A stretch of DNA of 64,000 nt from Gemmata massiliana (GTDB lineage Bacteria > Planctomycetota > Planctomycetia > Gemmatales > Gemmataceae): assembly GCF_901538265.1 (NCBI RefSeq), contig NZ_LR593886.1, positions 3,270,843 to 3,334,842 of the forward strand, read 5' to 3'. Below are positions 17,309 to 26,687 of this stretch, piece after piece (position 1 is the stretch's first letter; every line of letters starts with the position of its first letter). The position numbers and the translations under genes are program-made. Under the pieces are notes generated by a model. That model saw only the letters and a program-made list of their open reading frames with translations. It was not told the DNA's origin and ran no database searches.

Positions 17309-18541
17309 CTAGTTCTCCATTTCCTTCAGCAATCCGTCGGCGATTTTCAGGATCGCGTCGCGTTCGGCCTCGTCGTGCTGGATCAGCTCTTGCGCCAGGT
17401 ACTCGTGGACCGTTTCACCGAACCCCTTTCCGCCGCCTGTTGCGGGGCTTACCAGCGTCGGACCCAGCGCGCCGGTCTCCTTCCAGTCGCGTGCGTACCA
17501 GCGCGGGAAGATCTTGTCCAAGTCCCGCAGCACGTCTTCGAGCTGGTCCTTACCCGCGGTGTAGCGGATCTGAAGGTTCACGAGGTCGTTGTTCGCGCTC
17601 GGGTACTCCGCTCTCAGGCGCGGAATGTCTTCCGCCGGGTCGAGCACCACGACTTCGTAAATCGGCGTCGCGTGGAGCGGGAGCACGACCGGCTCTCCGT
17701 TCCGCCCGTCCGGGCCGATATCGACCAAAATGACGCCTTTTTGGTCGGCCTGTTCGCCCAGGTCCAGGCGCTCGATACTGCCGCAATACCGCATGTGTTC
17801 CGCGCCGAGCCACTGCGGTTTGTGGATGTGGCCCAGAGCCACGTAATCGAACTGGTTCGGCAGTTCCGCGCCTTCAACCACCACGTCCTCTTCCACGGTG
17901 ATGCGAAACAGGCTCGGCCCGATGGTGGAGCCGTGAACGTGGACGTGCGCGCCGAGCACCGAGGGGGCTTTGAGATCGTACTTTGGGTGCGCGCGGATCT
18001 CACGCAGCGCGTCGGCCCACGCAGCAACGAGTAGCGCGTTCTTCTCTTCCGGGCTGCCGTATTTCAGGCCGGTTTCGCCCCGGAGGAACCGGTGTGGAGT
18101 GGGGTACGGCATCAGCACGAACTGGACCGGGAACCCGCCCATTCGGTCTTCGAGCCGGATGAACGTGGGGTCGGCCGCGAGGTACAACCGGCCCGGCGGT
18201 ACCGTTTCGCCCGGCTTGCCGACCGTGGGCGACGCGAGCGACATTGCGCTCACGAGCGTCTGGCAGAAGTTCTCGTTGTCGTGGTTGCCGGTGAGCGTGA
18301 GGATCGTGCCGCCGGATTCGAGGAACGGGCTGAAGACGGACTGCCAGTGGCGGATGGTTTCGCGCAACCCGTCCGGGCGGGCCAACTCGCTGAAGAGGTC
18401 GCCCGCGACGAGTAGCACATCGACGTTTTCTTGTTTGCAGTAATCGGCGACGCGCTCGACCGCTTTACGCAGGTCGTCGGTTCGGTCGATCCGGCCGAGC
18501 CGGTCGCCGAGGTGCCAGTCCGCGGTGTGGAGGATTCGCAT
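17309..18541 (-). CDS. sbcD: SbcD/Mre11-type exonuclease subunit
   Basis: 410-residue metallophosphoesterase nuclease that forms the SbcCD complex with the next gene. The calcineurin-like metal motifs are in order: D8 and H10 in HTADWHLGD, the VAGDLFSE Asp, the LTGNHD Asn/His, and GAHVHVHG and ALGHIH histidines. The C-terminal part is the capping domain that contacts SbcC. All metal ligands expected for an active enzyme are visible. The gene lies between the fumarylacetoacetase-family gene (89 bases upstream) and sbcC, and transcription as one unit is plausible. Confidence 0.95.
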   Translation of the reverse strand: MRILHTADWHLGDRLGRIDRTDDLRKAVERVADYCKQENVDVLLVAGDLFSELARPDGLRETIRHWQSVFSPFLESGGTILTLTGNHDNENFCQTLVSAMSLASPTVGKPGETVPPGRLYLAADPTFIRLEDRMGGFPVQFVLMPYPTPHRFLRGETGLKYGSPEEKNALLVAAWADALREIRAHPKYDLKAPSVLGAHVHVHGSTIGPSLFRITVEEDVVVEGAELPNQFDYVALGHIHKPQWLGAEHMRYCGSIERLDLGEQADQKGVILVDIGPDGRNGEPVVLPLHATPIYEVVVLDPAEDIPRLRAEYPSANNDLVNLQIRYTAGKDQLEDVLRDLDKIFPRWYARDWKETGALGPTLVSPATGGGKGFGETVHEYLAQELIQHDEAERDAILKIADGLLKEMEN

Positions 18542-18630
18542 ATCTCGGTATTCTGCCGGGATATGGGGAATCGCGAAAGGTCAGATGGGCCGGACCGCCG
18601 AAACGGTGCCGGCCCAAGTTGGTGTGGGAC

Positions 18631-19500
18631 TTAGCTTTCCGCGACGACGGGGTTCTTCAGGGTGCCGATGCCCTCGATCTCGACTTCGGCCACGTCGCCG
18701 GCCTTCAGCAGGATCGGCGGCTTGCGCGCGATGCCCACGCCCGGGGGCGTGCCGGTGAAGATCAGGTCGCCCGGTTCCAGCGTAATCACTTGCGACAGGA
18801 ACCACAGCAGGTGCGGCACGCCGAAGATGAATTCCTTGGTGTTGGAGTTCTGGAGCGTCTCACCGTTCAACCGCAGTTGGACCTGGAGGTTGTGCGGGTT
18901 GGTCAGCTCGTCGGCCGTCACGAGGACCGGGCCGGTCGGGGCGAACGTGTCGAACGTCTTCCCGATGATCCACTGCTTCTCTTCGCCGCGGAACTGCCAG
19001 TCGCGTGCGCTCACGTCGTGGCCCACGGTGTACCCGCCCACATACTCGAACGCCGCGTCGGTGTTCGGGATGTTCTTCCCGGTCTTCCCGATGACGATAA
19101 CCAGTTCGGCCTCGTAGTCCACTTTCTGGGCCACTTTCGGCAGAACGATCGGCTCGCCGTGGGCGATGAGGGTGTTCGGGAACTTGCCGAACAGAACCGG
19201 CTCGGTCGGGATCGCCTTCCCGCCCTCAATGGCGTGGTCGCGGTAGTTCAGCCCGATGCACAGGATCTTGCCCGGTTGCGGGACCGGCGGGAGGAGCTTC
19301 ACCGCGTTGGCCGCGTACTTGACGGCGCTCTTGCTGGACGCGGCTTCGCTGGCGGCCTTGCGGACCGCGGGGGACGCGGCCAGAAGGGTCTTAACGCAGG
19401 TGGGCAGGCCGGGGTCTGTCGCGTGCAGGTCGATGTACCCGTCGGCGACGGCGAGAGCGGCCCGGGGGCCGTGGGGCGTGAGGATCGTAGCAAGCTTCAT
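18631..19500 (-). CDS. Fumarylacetoacetate hydrolase family protein
   Basis: 289-residue cytoplasmic enzyme of the FAH superfamily, members of which hydrolyse or decarboxylate beta-keto acids or act as acylpyruvases. The metal-binding acidic triad is visible in YEAELVIVIG (two Glu) and VGHDVSARDWQ (Asp). The family segments CIGLNYRDHA and GDLIFTGTPPGVG are also present. I chose the ATG at 19500 (MKLATILTPHG), since the 12 extra in-frame residues to 19536 do not belong to the family. The substrate cannot be told from sequence. No aromatic-degradation genes are adjacent, and its neighbours downstream are sbcD and sbcC. Confidence 0.9.
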   Translation of the reverse strand: MKLATILTPHGPRAALAVADGYIDLHATDPGLPTCVKTLLAASPAVRKAASEAASSKSAVKYAANAVKLLPPVPQPGKILCIGLNYRDHAIEGGKAIPTEPVLFGKFPNTLIAHGEPIVLPKVAQKVDYEAELVIVIGKTGKNIPNTDAAFEYVGGYTVGHDVSARDWQFRGEEKQWIIGKTFDTFAPTGPVLVTADELTNPHNLQVQLRLNGETLQNSNTKEFIFGVPHLLWFLSQVITLEPGDLIFTGTPPGVGIARKPPILLKAGDVAEVEIEGIGTLKNPVVAES

Positions 19501-19767
19501 TAGCGGCACTCTGGGTGAGGGATAGAGGATATTCAATGGTTCCGGGCGCAGTCGGGAAGGGCGGTTCGCGGAACCGGTGGGGCTGTGCGCTTCTAATGAG
19601 TGCGACAGTCGCGGTGGGGCTGTTCGTGCGGTCGCGGTGGAACGCGGAAGCCTGTGTGCATCTGGACGAACGGCCGGTGTGAGCCGGCTGGTGTTGCCAC
19701 CTGCTGTGCGCTGTTCATTGGCCAGTGAGTGACCACCGGCCGTTCGCCTGACATGGGCTGCTCGTTC

Positions 19768-21393
19768 TCACTTGTTCAGCTTATCGAGTTTCTTGCGCAG
19801 GTAATCAAGGGCTTTGAGTCGGTACGGATCGAGCGCGGGGTCGTCGAAATCGAGCCCCTCGGTGCTGTCGAACGGGCGCAGCGCGTGCTGTTCGGCCCAG
19901 CGCCGGAGTTCGGCCGATTTGTCCTTGGTGACCGGCACTTCCAACCCTTCGTCTGGCTTCAGGCCCCAATCGTCGGTCGGCCCGCTGTCGGGTTTTCGCT
20001 GACGCGACTTCCCGTTCGGGCGGAACGATTCGCCCGTCGTCACTTTGTACTTGAGTCCGCTGAACCCGATATCGTCAACGTGCTGGATGGACGCGCGGCC
20101 GACCGTGCGCTGGCCCATTAGCACGCACCGGTTGTTGTCCCGAAGGGCCGCGGCGATCAGCTCGCCCCCACCGGTCGTTTCGTTACCGACCAGGACCACG
20201 AGCGGATACTTGTTCGGGCGCTCCGGGCCGTCAGTGTTGCGGTAGTCGGTATCAACGTCCCCGAAACCTTGTGAACTGCGGAATTTCATCTGGGCAATCG
20301 GCGCGTTGTTCGGCAGGAACAGGCCCGCGATGCGCACGCTCGGGTCGACGTACCCGCCCGGGCACCAGCGCAAATCGAGGATCAGCGCGCGGCACCCCTT
20401 ACGGTCGAGTTCCGCGAGCATCTCGGACACCTTCGTGTCCGACCCGGACTCCACAGCACCGAGCCGGATGTACCCGATCTTGTTTTCGTGATCGAGTAAA
20501 CAGTCCCACTTGTCTTCGTTGCGAATTACACCGAAGGCGCTCGCCGGCGTGTACGCTTCGCCCGTCATTTTGACTGTAAACGACTTCACGCCCGCGCGCC
20601 GGAACGTGACCACCCGCTCCGGTACGATGTCAGCCCCGGTCTGTGGGTCGATCATGCGGGGAGGGAGCGCGAACGGGCCGAAGAGTTTGTTCGCGTTGTC
20701 GGCCGTGATCTCGGCCCGGTTCAGGTGCGTAATCACGTCGCCGACTTTGACGCCGGCTTTCTGCGCCGGGCTGTCGGGGATGACGCGCTTGACGCGCCAC
20801 AGCGAACCGGCCGGGGTCGGGATCGCGTCCGGGCGCAGTGGTGGTTCGAGCCAGCCGACCGGTGAGTAATACCCGCTCGCGGTCTTGTACTCCACCTGGT
20901 AGATGAGCCACGGGGTTCCGGTCACGCCTTCCAACTCGATCCCGATGCCGAAATCCATGTCGACGGACGCGAACGTGTTCGCACGCGGGCTGGCGAGCTG
21001 GCACGCCGGTTCGGTCGCGTGACGGAACCCGTTGACCGCCGCAACCAGTGCGCGCGGGCCGCGTAACGCGGGCTGGTTCGCCAGGAGCAACCGCACGTCT
21101 ACGAGCATGTTCAGGAGATTGTGCCCGTTCGCGTCGCGGACCGCTTGGGTGACCCGATCCGGTACGGTCGTGCCGCACTCTTCGTAAAGCCCCCGGACCG
21201 CTCCTTCGATCAGTTCTTTGACCTCGACCGGGCGGACGTACCGGGACGCGACCTGATCGGCCGCGTTGTACACGAGGCGCGCGAACTCCCGTGCCCGGGT
21301 GCGTTCGGTTTGGTTCGCGGGGACCGCGGGCTGCGCGGGGACCGGGGCGGCCGGGGCGAGGAGCATCAGCCCGAGTGTGGCGGTCCCGACCAT
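19768..21393 (-). CDS. S41 (C-terminal processing) peptidase homologue, predicted inactive
   Basis: 541-residue exported protein with a signal peptide (hydrophobic core about residues 3-20, AQP after it). It has a helical N-terminal region, a PDZ domain (about 195-275) and an S41 catalytic-type domain (about 300-450). In active Ctp/Tsp enzymes the nucleophile sits in S-A-S-E and the general-base Lys lies 25 residues later. Here the matching positions are G408 (in TTGGGE411) and R433 (in GQRTVGRASIQ). The following Gln (Q437) is kept. Both dyad residues are lost while the fold is well preserved, so it is probably a pseudopeptidase that binds peptides or scaffolds. The start has GGAGGAG upstream. 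Confidence 0.85.
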   Translation of the reverse strand: MVGTATLGLMLLAPAAPVPAQPAVPANQTERTRAREFARLVYNAADQVASRYVRPVEVKELIEGAVRGLYEECGTTVPDRVTQAVRDANGHNLLNMLVDVRLLLANQPALRGPRALVAAVNGFRHATEPACQLASPRANTFASVDMDFGIGIELEGVTGTPWLIYQVEYKTASGYYSPVGWLEPPLRPDAIPTPAGSLWRVKRVIPDSPAQKAGVKVGDVITHLNRAEITADNANKLFGPFALPPRMIDPQTGADIVPERVVTFRRAGVKSFTVKMTGEAYTPASAFGVIRNEDKWDCLLDHENKIGYIRLGAVESGSDTKVSEMLAELDRKGCRALILDLRWCPGGYVDPSVRIAGLFLPNNAPIAQMKFRSSQGFGDVDTDYRNTDGPERPNKYPLVVLVGNETTGGGELIAAALRDNNRCVLMGQRTVGRASIQHVDDIGFSGLKYKVTTGESFRPNGKSRQRKPDSGPTDDWGLKPDEGLEVPVTKDKSAELRRWAEQHALRPFDSTEGLDFDDPALDPYRLKALDYLRKKLDKLNK

Positions 21394-21548
21394 AACTCCT
21401 CCGTGAAGTGTGTTGGCTGGGCAGCGAATCGGGAGTTGTGGGCCGGAATTTGGGCGAACTGCGGACGGTATTCAGTTTCCCTTCTTTCCCGTTCCACCAC
21501 AAGGCGCCGTTCGTAACTAGAGACGAGTCAACCTCACGGAACGAACTT

Positions 21549-22265
21549 ATGAGTGAAGCAGACCGAACCTTGCCCGTACCGTCCCAAACCACTGATCGCC
21601 CGCGCGCGTCCGTGGTGTGGCTCGTCCGGCACGCGGAGACGGCCGCACCGACGATGTTCCACGGCGCGGAATCCGACATCGAACTCGGCGAACACGGCCA
21701 CCGACAAGCGAGTGCCGCGATCGAGTGGTTCGCGGCGCTGAAGCCGACGGCGATTGTGTCATCCGAGATGCTGCGAGCGAAGCAGACCGCCGCTCCCATT
21801 GCATCTGCGCTCGGGGTGCCGCACCTGTTCGAGCCGCACTTGCACGAGCGCCGGGTGGGGCCGCTGACGCGCAAACCGCGCGCAGAGGCCGATCACATCT
21901 GGGACGAAACGACGCGCCACTGGGTGAGTGGGAACACGGCTTATTCGTTTCCCGGCATGGAATCGTTCGACGAACTGCGGGACCGCACACTACCGGCGTT
22001 CAACCGCGTGGTTTCAGCACATCCGGGCGGGCGCGTCGTGATCGTGTGCCACGGCGTCGTGTGCAAGGTGCTGCTGCTCTCGCTCCTGCGCGGGTACGGC
22101 CCGGCGAACTGGAACACCATCGGCCGTGTCGTCAACCTCGCGGTCAGTGAACTCGTTCCCGACGACGACCTCTGGGCGGCGCGCCAGATCCTGGTCGTTC
22201 CGCCGCAAGTGGCCGCCGTCAACGCCGCCTTCGAGGAAGTCGGGGTGAAGAAGACAGAGGCGTGA
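21549..22265 (+). CDS. Histidine phosphatase family protein
   Basis: 238-residue cytoplasmic enzyme of the phosphoglycerate-mutase-like superfamily. The phosphohistidine motif is VRHAETA (RHxE in place of the common RHGE). The second catalytic His is in VIVCHGVVCKVLL, and the SEMLRAKQTA segment supplies the conserved Arg. Members dephosphorylate sugars, nucleotides or proteins, and the substrate is not deducible here. I chose the ATG at 21549; the frame upstream to 21408 runs through the promoter region of the divergent S41 gene. The start-to-start distance to that gene is 155 bases. Confidence 0.9.
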   Translation: MSEADRTLPVPSQTTDRPRASVVWLVRHAETAAPTMFHGAESDIELGEHGHRQASAAIEWFAALKPTAIVSSEMLRAKQTAAPIASALGVPHLFEPHLHERRVGPLTRKPRAEADHIWDETTRHWVSGNTAYSFPGMESFDELRDRTLPAFNRVVSAHPGGRVVIVCHGVVCKVLLLSLLRGYGPANWNTIGRVVNLAVSELVPDDDLWAARQILVVPPQVAAVNAAFEEVGVKKTEA

Positions 22266-22275
22266 CGCGAGTAAC

Positions 22276-22451
22276 GCAAAAGGAAAAAAGGAGAAAGGAA
22301 AAACTGAGAAGAAAGGCTGGAGTAAAAGGCCCGTGGACCTCGCCGAGCACTGGTTGTTGTGCCCGATGTCGGAACGAGTGAGAAGCTGGAGCGTTCATGG
22401 TGAATTGGGCGTTCGTAGCTTCAGTTTTTCCTTTTTCCTTTTTCCTTTTGC
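22276..22451. repeat. Imperfect polypurine/polypyrimidine inverted repeat
   Basis: A purine-rich tract at 22276-22307 (GCAAAAGG followed by GAAA-type repeats and ending ACTGA) is mirrored as its reverse complement at 22421-22451. About 113 bases separate them. It lies in the 421-base gap between the phosphatase and the histidine kinase. No gene is visible in that gap. It may act as a terminator-like fold or be a simple-sequence repeat family element. Confidence 0.6.
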
Positions 22452-22686
22452 CTTGTTCCCGCTTCCGATTGTGCGGTTCGTATGAAGTGTTCTCATTGGT
22501 GCAGTCGATACCACTGGCGAGCGGACCAGACACGCACGCCCGGGACCGAGTTCGGGGCGGGGATCGCCGGGGGCAGGGGCGATCGGCGTGACGGGGACCG
22601 CGGTGCCGACAGGGAATGCGGTTCGTGCGCGGTTCGCGGGGGCCGGGGAACGGCGGCGAGCGACACGGCCGAGGGGAGTGGAATCG

Positions 22687-23448
22687 ATGACGAGCGAAGA
22701 CGTGCTGGCTCCGGTCAGTGAAACCGAGGCGCTCCGGCAACAATTACTTCAAGCCCAGAGGCTCAGCAGTGTCGGCGAACTCGCGTCCAGCATCGCGCAC
22801 GAATTCAACAACATCCTCACCACCATCATCAACTCCGCGAAACTCGGGAGCCGGAACCAGAACCCGGCTGAAAAACAGGTCGCGTTCGAGCGCATCGTGA
22901 AGGCCGGCCAGCGCGCCGCGGCGATCGCGGGCGGGATGCTCGGGTTCGCCCGCAAGGGCGCCACGCACCGCCAGCACTGCGACATCGCCCAACTGGTCGA
23001 AGAGGTGCTGATCCTCACCGACAAGGATCTGTCGAAGAACCGCGTGCACGTGGAGACGAAGTTCCACGCGCGCCCGGTGGCGTGGGTGGTGCCGGGGCAC
23101 ATCGAACAGATTTTGGTGAACCTGATCTTGAACGCGCGCCAGGCGATGCCCAACGGCGGGCGGCTGAAGATCGAAGTGCGCGACAATGTGGAGACCGACA
23201 CGGCCGAAATCAAGGTGTCCGATACGGGCCTCGGCATCGCGCCGGACCAGCTCCGGATGATCTTCGAGCCGTTCTACACCACCAAACAGCCCGATGAGTA
23301 CGGTCGCGGTGGGACCGGCTTGGGGCTGAGCGTGTGCCGCCAGATCATCGAGCAGCACCACGGGCGCATTCGCGTCGAGAGCGTGGTCGGCAAGGGCTCG
23401 GCCTTCACCGTGAAGCTGCCGAAGCGCCTCATCGACGATCCGGAATAA
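22687..23448 (+). CDS. Soluble sensor histidine kinase, orphan
   Basis: 253-residue kinase with no membrane helix and almost no sensor region. H38 lies in SSIAHEFNNILT (H box). The ATP lid motifs are all present: N box NLILNARQAM, G1 DTGLGI, F box FEPFYTTK and G2 GTGLGLSV. A roughly 35-residue N-terminal helix precedes the DHp domain. No response regulator gene is adjacent. It probably receives its signal through a partner protein. I chose the ATG at 22687. The upstream in-frame extension to 22588 is Arg-rich and looks non-coding. Confidence 0.88.
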   Translation: MTSEDVLAPVSETEALRQQLLQAQRLSSVGELASSIAHEFNNILTTIINSAKLGSRNQNPAEKQVAFERIVKAGQRAAAIAGGMLGFARKGATHRQHCDIAQLVEEVLILTDKDLSKNRVHVETKFHARPVAWVVPGHIEQILVNLILNARQAMPNGGRLKIEVRDNVETDTAEIKVSDTGLGIAPDQLRMIFEPFYTTKQPDEYGRGGTGLGLSVCRQIIEQHHGRIRVESVVGKGSAFTVKLPKRLIDDPE

Positions 23449-23466
23449 GCGGAACGAGAACGATTA

Positions 23467-23535
23467 CCACCCGTTCGTAAGCACTCGCGGGTCGCCAAAG
23501 ACATTGGCGACCCGCGAGTGCTTACGAACGGGTGG
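23467..23535. terminator. Perfect 32-bp inverted repeat between convergent genes
   Basis: Arms 23467-23498 and 23504-23535 are perfect complements around a 5-base loop. The repeat fills the gap between the stop of the histidine kinase (23448, plus) and the stop of the glycosyltransferase (23542, minus). It presumably ends transcription from both sides. No T run follows either arm. Confidence 0.8.
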
Positions 23536-23541
23536 AGCAAT

Positions 23542-25182
23542 TTAGTCCTCGCCGATCTTCACGACGTGAACGATCGCGTTGTCTTTCGAGACGTTTTCCG
23601 GCCAGTGGTAGACGACGCGGGCGCCCGGGCGCGTGGCTTGCTCCTGGGCGAGCGGCAGCACCGGGAGCCGCGAGTGCGGCGTGCCGGCTTTGTTTTCCAG
23701 CACGATGTACGTGGCACGCGATTGGGGCGGGTTGTAGCCGTCCGGTCGGTAGAGCGTGCGCCCCGCGTACCACGCGGCCCAACAGAACGGGTCGATGAGA
23801 GCCTCGTCGGACTTCATGTTGGCCGCGAGCCAGTGGCCCGCGTGCTTGTGCCCCACGCGGTTCGGGTGCATCGGCTTGAGCGCGAACGGGAGTGACGCGA
23901 CGACCAGTGCGACCAGTAACCCCGCGGCCGTTACGCGGACCCCGAACCGTTCCACGCGCGGGAAGATCTGCCCGATCCCGGTCGCGAGGAGCGGCAGCCC
24001 CGCCGCGGCGAACGGGCACGCGAGCAGCGTGAGGAGCACTGTGTGCCGCTCGGACACGTACCCGACGCGGGTCGCGAGGTATAGCAAGAGCAAGAAGTTA
24101 CACGCAGCAATGATGACCAGCACCCACGGTCCGGCTTCGGCCGCGAACCGCCTGCGCAGGGCCAGAATCGCGAAGAGAGCGAGCGGCCAAACGGCGTAGT
24201 TCGCGCTCTTGCTCACCTCCTTGAACACCGCCTGAACGCCCCAAACCGTTTTCGACTTCCCGCTATCCTTCTCGTCGTTCCACCACTCCGCGAACAGTGG
24301 CCCGATGGCGCCCGTCGTCGGGGCGGCTTGGGCGCTGTAGTGAACCGGGCGCGCCGGTGCGAACGGGTTCAGCAGCTCGTTCCCGGCTGGTTTGTGCGTG
24401 AGTTTCCCGATGAGAACCATGTACGGTACCGCGACGAGGCACACGCCGATCACGAGCGCCGAGAGGCAGCCGAAGGCCCGGTCACGCGGCCACCGGCGCG
24501 CCAGCCCCAATCCGAGTACCACGGCCCCGGGGCCGGCCGCGATCATCAGCCCTTCGGGGCGTACAAGGTAACTCACCCCGGTCGCGAGACCGCACAGCAG
24601 GAACGCGCTAATGCGGGGAGCCATCACCGCGCGAACCGCGAGCGCCACGGCGACGGTCGTTGAGAGCAGGTACACGCCTTCCGTGAGGCCGTCGCTGGTG
24701 ATTCGTGCGGGGACCGGTAACACCTGGAAGAGCAGGGCGGCGGCGAACCCGGTGTTCCGGCCGAACAGCATGCGCCCGATCAGGTACGTCGGGATCACGA
24801 GCAGCACGGCCGCGAGCGCGTTGGCGAGTTGGGCGGCGAGCAGCGCGCGGTCCGAAACGGGCGCGTCCGAAACGCAGCTCAAACCCTTATAGACGACCAG
24901 GATCGCGAGCGGGTACCCGGGCGGGTGCTCCGACGTGCGGATCAGGTCGACCACGTTTTTCGGGCGCCCGTCCTCGTGCGGCACGGCCGAGGGCGTCTCG
25001 AAACACAGCGCTTGGCGCGCGAATCCGAGGCTGTCGCGGGCAGTCAGTGCGGTGTGCGCGAGGAGCCAGGCGTGGACCGCGACAGCGACCAACACCAGCG
25101 CGCCCAAGCGGAGGTAGTCCGGGCCGAACAGGGACCGCTCCCGGGCGACCGCTTCCAGACGTCCACCGACTGAGGAACTCAT
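23542..25182 (-). CDS. GT39/ArnT-like polytopic glycosyltransferase
   Basis: 546-residue inner-membrane protein with about ten to eleven hydrophobic helices and a C-terminal soluble domain (about residues 430-546). The arrangement, with a first large loop containing TARDSLGFARQAL and RTSEHPPGYPLAI after helix 1, fits glycosyltransferase family 39 and related GT-C enzymes. These move sugars from polyprenyl-phosphate carriers to proteins or lipids outside the cytoplasm. The HPPG loop motif is characteristic of the superfamily. Donor and acceptor are unknown. rfbD lies upstream on the same strand, about 580 bases away, which hints at a cell-surface carbohydrate theme but not at one operon. Confidence 0.82.
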   Translation of the reverse strand: MSSSVGGRLEAVARERSLFGPDYLRLGALVLVAVAVHAWLLAHTALTARDSLGFARQALCFETPSAVPHEDGRPKNVVDLIRTSEHPPGYPLAILVVYKGLSCVSDAPVSDRALLAAQLANALAAVLLVIPTYLIGRMLFGRNTGFAAALLFQVLPVPARITSDGLTEGVYLLSTTVAVALAVRAVMAPRISAFLLCGLATGVSYLVRPEGLMIAAGPGAVVLGLGLARRWPRDRAFGCLSALVIGVCLVAVPYMVLIGKLTHKPAGNELLNPFAPARPVHYSAQAAPTTGAIGPLFAEWWNDEKDSGKSKTVWGVQAVFKEVSKSANYAVWPLALFAILALRRRFAAEAGPWVLVIIAACNFLLLLYLATRVGYVSERHTVLLTLLACPFAAAGLPLLATGIGQIFPRVERFGVRVTAAGLLVALVVASLPFALKPMHPNRVGHKHAGHWLAANMKSDEALIDPFCWAAWYAGRTLYRPDGYNPPQSRATYIVLENKAGTPHSRLPVLPLAQEQATRPGARVVYHWPENVSKDNAIVHVVKIGED

Positions 25183-25546
25183 CTGCTGCGCTCCGTAGAT
25201 TGCGCAATTCGCGCCGGCGGACGATAGGCAAACTGCGCCGGCCCGTCAAGCCGGAGCGCGGGGCGCGGGGATCTGGGTATGTAGAGGACCGCCCCGCACG
25301 CGGAGGTTTGGTGAATCAGGCCGTTGTGATCGAGATTTCCCGCGTAGCAAGGGACGTGAACGCGCCAGTGCGTCGCGGATCGAGGCCGTCGACCAGTTGC
25401 CGCACTTGTGAAGCTGCTTGTACCCTGCTCGGCGCTCGGTTACGCTAACATCGTTTCCGTGGTTGATTTAGCTCGCTGTTCTGCAGCAGGACGATGTTGC
25501 GTCGTCCGAGCACATACCTACCCACTCGTCTCGGGGACCGCTGTTC

Positions 25547-25652
25547 CAGCAACGCTATCCGGAAATATCCGGGTACCTGTATTCGGGACTGGGGCAACCT
25601 CGCGATTCGCGGTACCCGAATACAGGTACCCGGATATTTCCGGGCGTTGCTG
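25547..25652 (-). terminator. Long inverted repeat downstream of rfbD
   Basis: Left arm 25547-25587 and right arm 25615-25652 pair over about 38 positions, with one 3-base bulge in the left arm, around a 27-base loop. It lies in the 579-base gap (25183-25761) between rfbD and the glycosyltransferase, both on the minus strand. It is therefore downstream of rfbD and is its likely terminator. I see no gene in the rest of that gap. Confidence 0.7.
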
Positions 25653-25761
25653 TGAGCGTTCCGCACCCCGGTTGGGAAGTAGACAACACGGGAATACCGC
25701 GGGCCGGGGAGCAATTCTCGGCCCGCGTCGTTGTGCAGGAAAAGTCGCTGCGTGCGAGGGG

Positions 25762-26634
25762 CTAACTGTTGCGGGCCTGTCGTTCGTTCAGGTAGGCCGC
25801 GAGTGCTTCGCTCCACGGGCGCGGGGTGGGAATGCCGTGGGCTGTGAGTTTTGCCGTGGAGAGCTCGCTGTACGGTGGGCGCTGCGCGCGGGCGCCGAAC
25901 TCCGCGCTCGTGATCGGCGTGAGGTCGGCGTGTAGTCCACTTTGGCGAAAGATCTCCGCTGCGAGTTGGTACCAGGTACACGCGCCGCTGTTGGTTACGT
26001 GGAAGAGGCCCGTCGCGTTGCGTTCGAGGAGTTGAACGGTGGCGTCGGCTACGTCTGCGGTGTAACTCGGCGTGCAGTATTGGTCATTCACTACACGCAG
26101 GGGCTTTCCCTGTTTCGCGATTCGCAGCATCGTCTCAACGAAGTTCCCACCTTTCCCGCCGCTGCCCCAGACGCCGTATAGCCCGCACGTGCGAATCACG
26201 AGATTGCCCGGCGCCGCGGCGCGCACAACGAACTCGCCCGTGAGCTTGCTCAGTCCGTAAACGCTAACTGGCCCGGGGGAGGCGTCCTCGTTCAGTGGCG
26301 CGGTTCGGGCCGCATCGAGACCGAACACGTAGTCGGTGCTGAAGTGAACTAGTTTTGCGTTGGCCGTGCGGCATGCAGTGGCCAATTCCCGGACGCCCCA
26401 CGTATTGACCGCGAACGCCGCCTCCGGCTCAGTTTCGGCTTTGTCCACCAGGTTGTACGCCGCGCAGTTCACGAATATGTCGGGCCGCAGATCGGCAATC
26501 GCGGGTGCGATTGTACCGGGGCGGGCGAGGTCGATCTCGGCACGCGACAACGGGACGACTTCCCCCAACGCCGCGAGGCGCGGGCACAGGTCGCGTCCGA
26601 GTTGTCCGGCCGCACCCAGAACGGCGATCTTCAT
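25762..26634 (-). CDS. rfbD: dTDP-4-dehydrorhamnose reductase
   Basis: 290-residue NAD(P)H-dependent extended SDR enzyme that makes dTDP-L-rhamnose in the last step of the pathway. It has the nucleotide-binding GAAGQLGRDL at residues 7-16, HFSTDYVFG with the catalytic Thr/Ser region, and the YxxxK catalytic pair in VYGLSKLTGE. The family's PPYSEL (RPPYSELSTAKL) C-terminal motif is also present. Length is typical. The other rhamnose genes (rfbA, B, C) are not in this window. A reductive role in surface polysaccharide synthesis is expected. Confidence 0.93.
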   Translation of the reverse strand: MKIAVLGAAGQLGRDLCPRLAALGEVVPLSRAEIDLARPGTIAPAIADLRPDIFVNCAAYNLVDKAETEPEAAFAVNTWGVRELATACRTANAKLVHFSTDYVFGLDAARTAPLNEDASPGPVSVYGLSKLTGEFVVRAAAPGNLVIRTCGLYGVWGSGGKGGNFVETMLRIAKQGKPLRVVNDQYCTPSYTADVADATVQLLERNATGLFHVTNSGACTWYQLAAEIFRQSGLHADLTPITSAEFGARAQRPPYSELSTAKLTAHGIPTPRPWSEALAAYLNERQARNS

Positions 26635-26687
26635 TGAGGAAACTCCCGCGTGCTCAGGGCGGAGCCTGGGCTGACCTAGAAACGAAA

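Noticed and set aside
25445..25981. 178-residue minus-strand frame overlapping rfbD
   Set aside because: Out of frame with rfbD and crosses the long inverted repeat. No domain.
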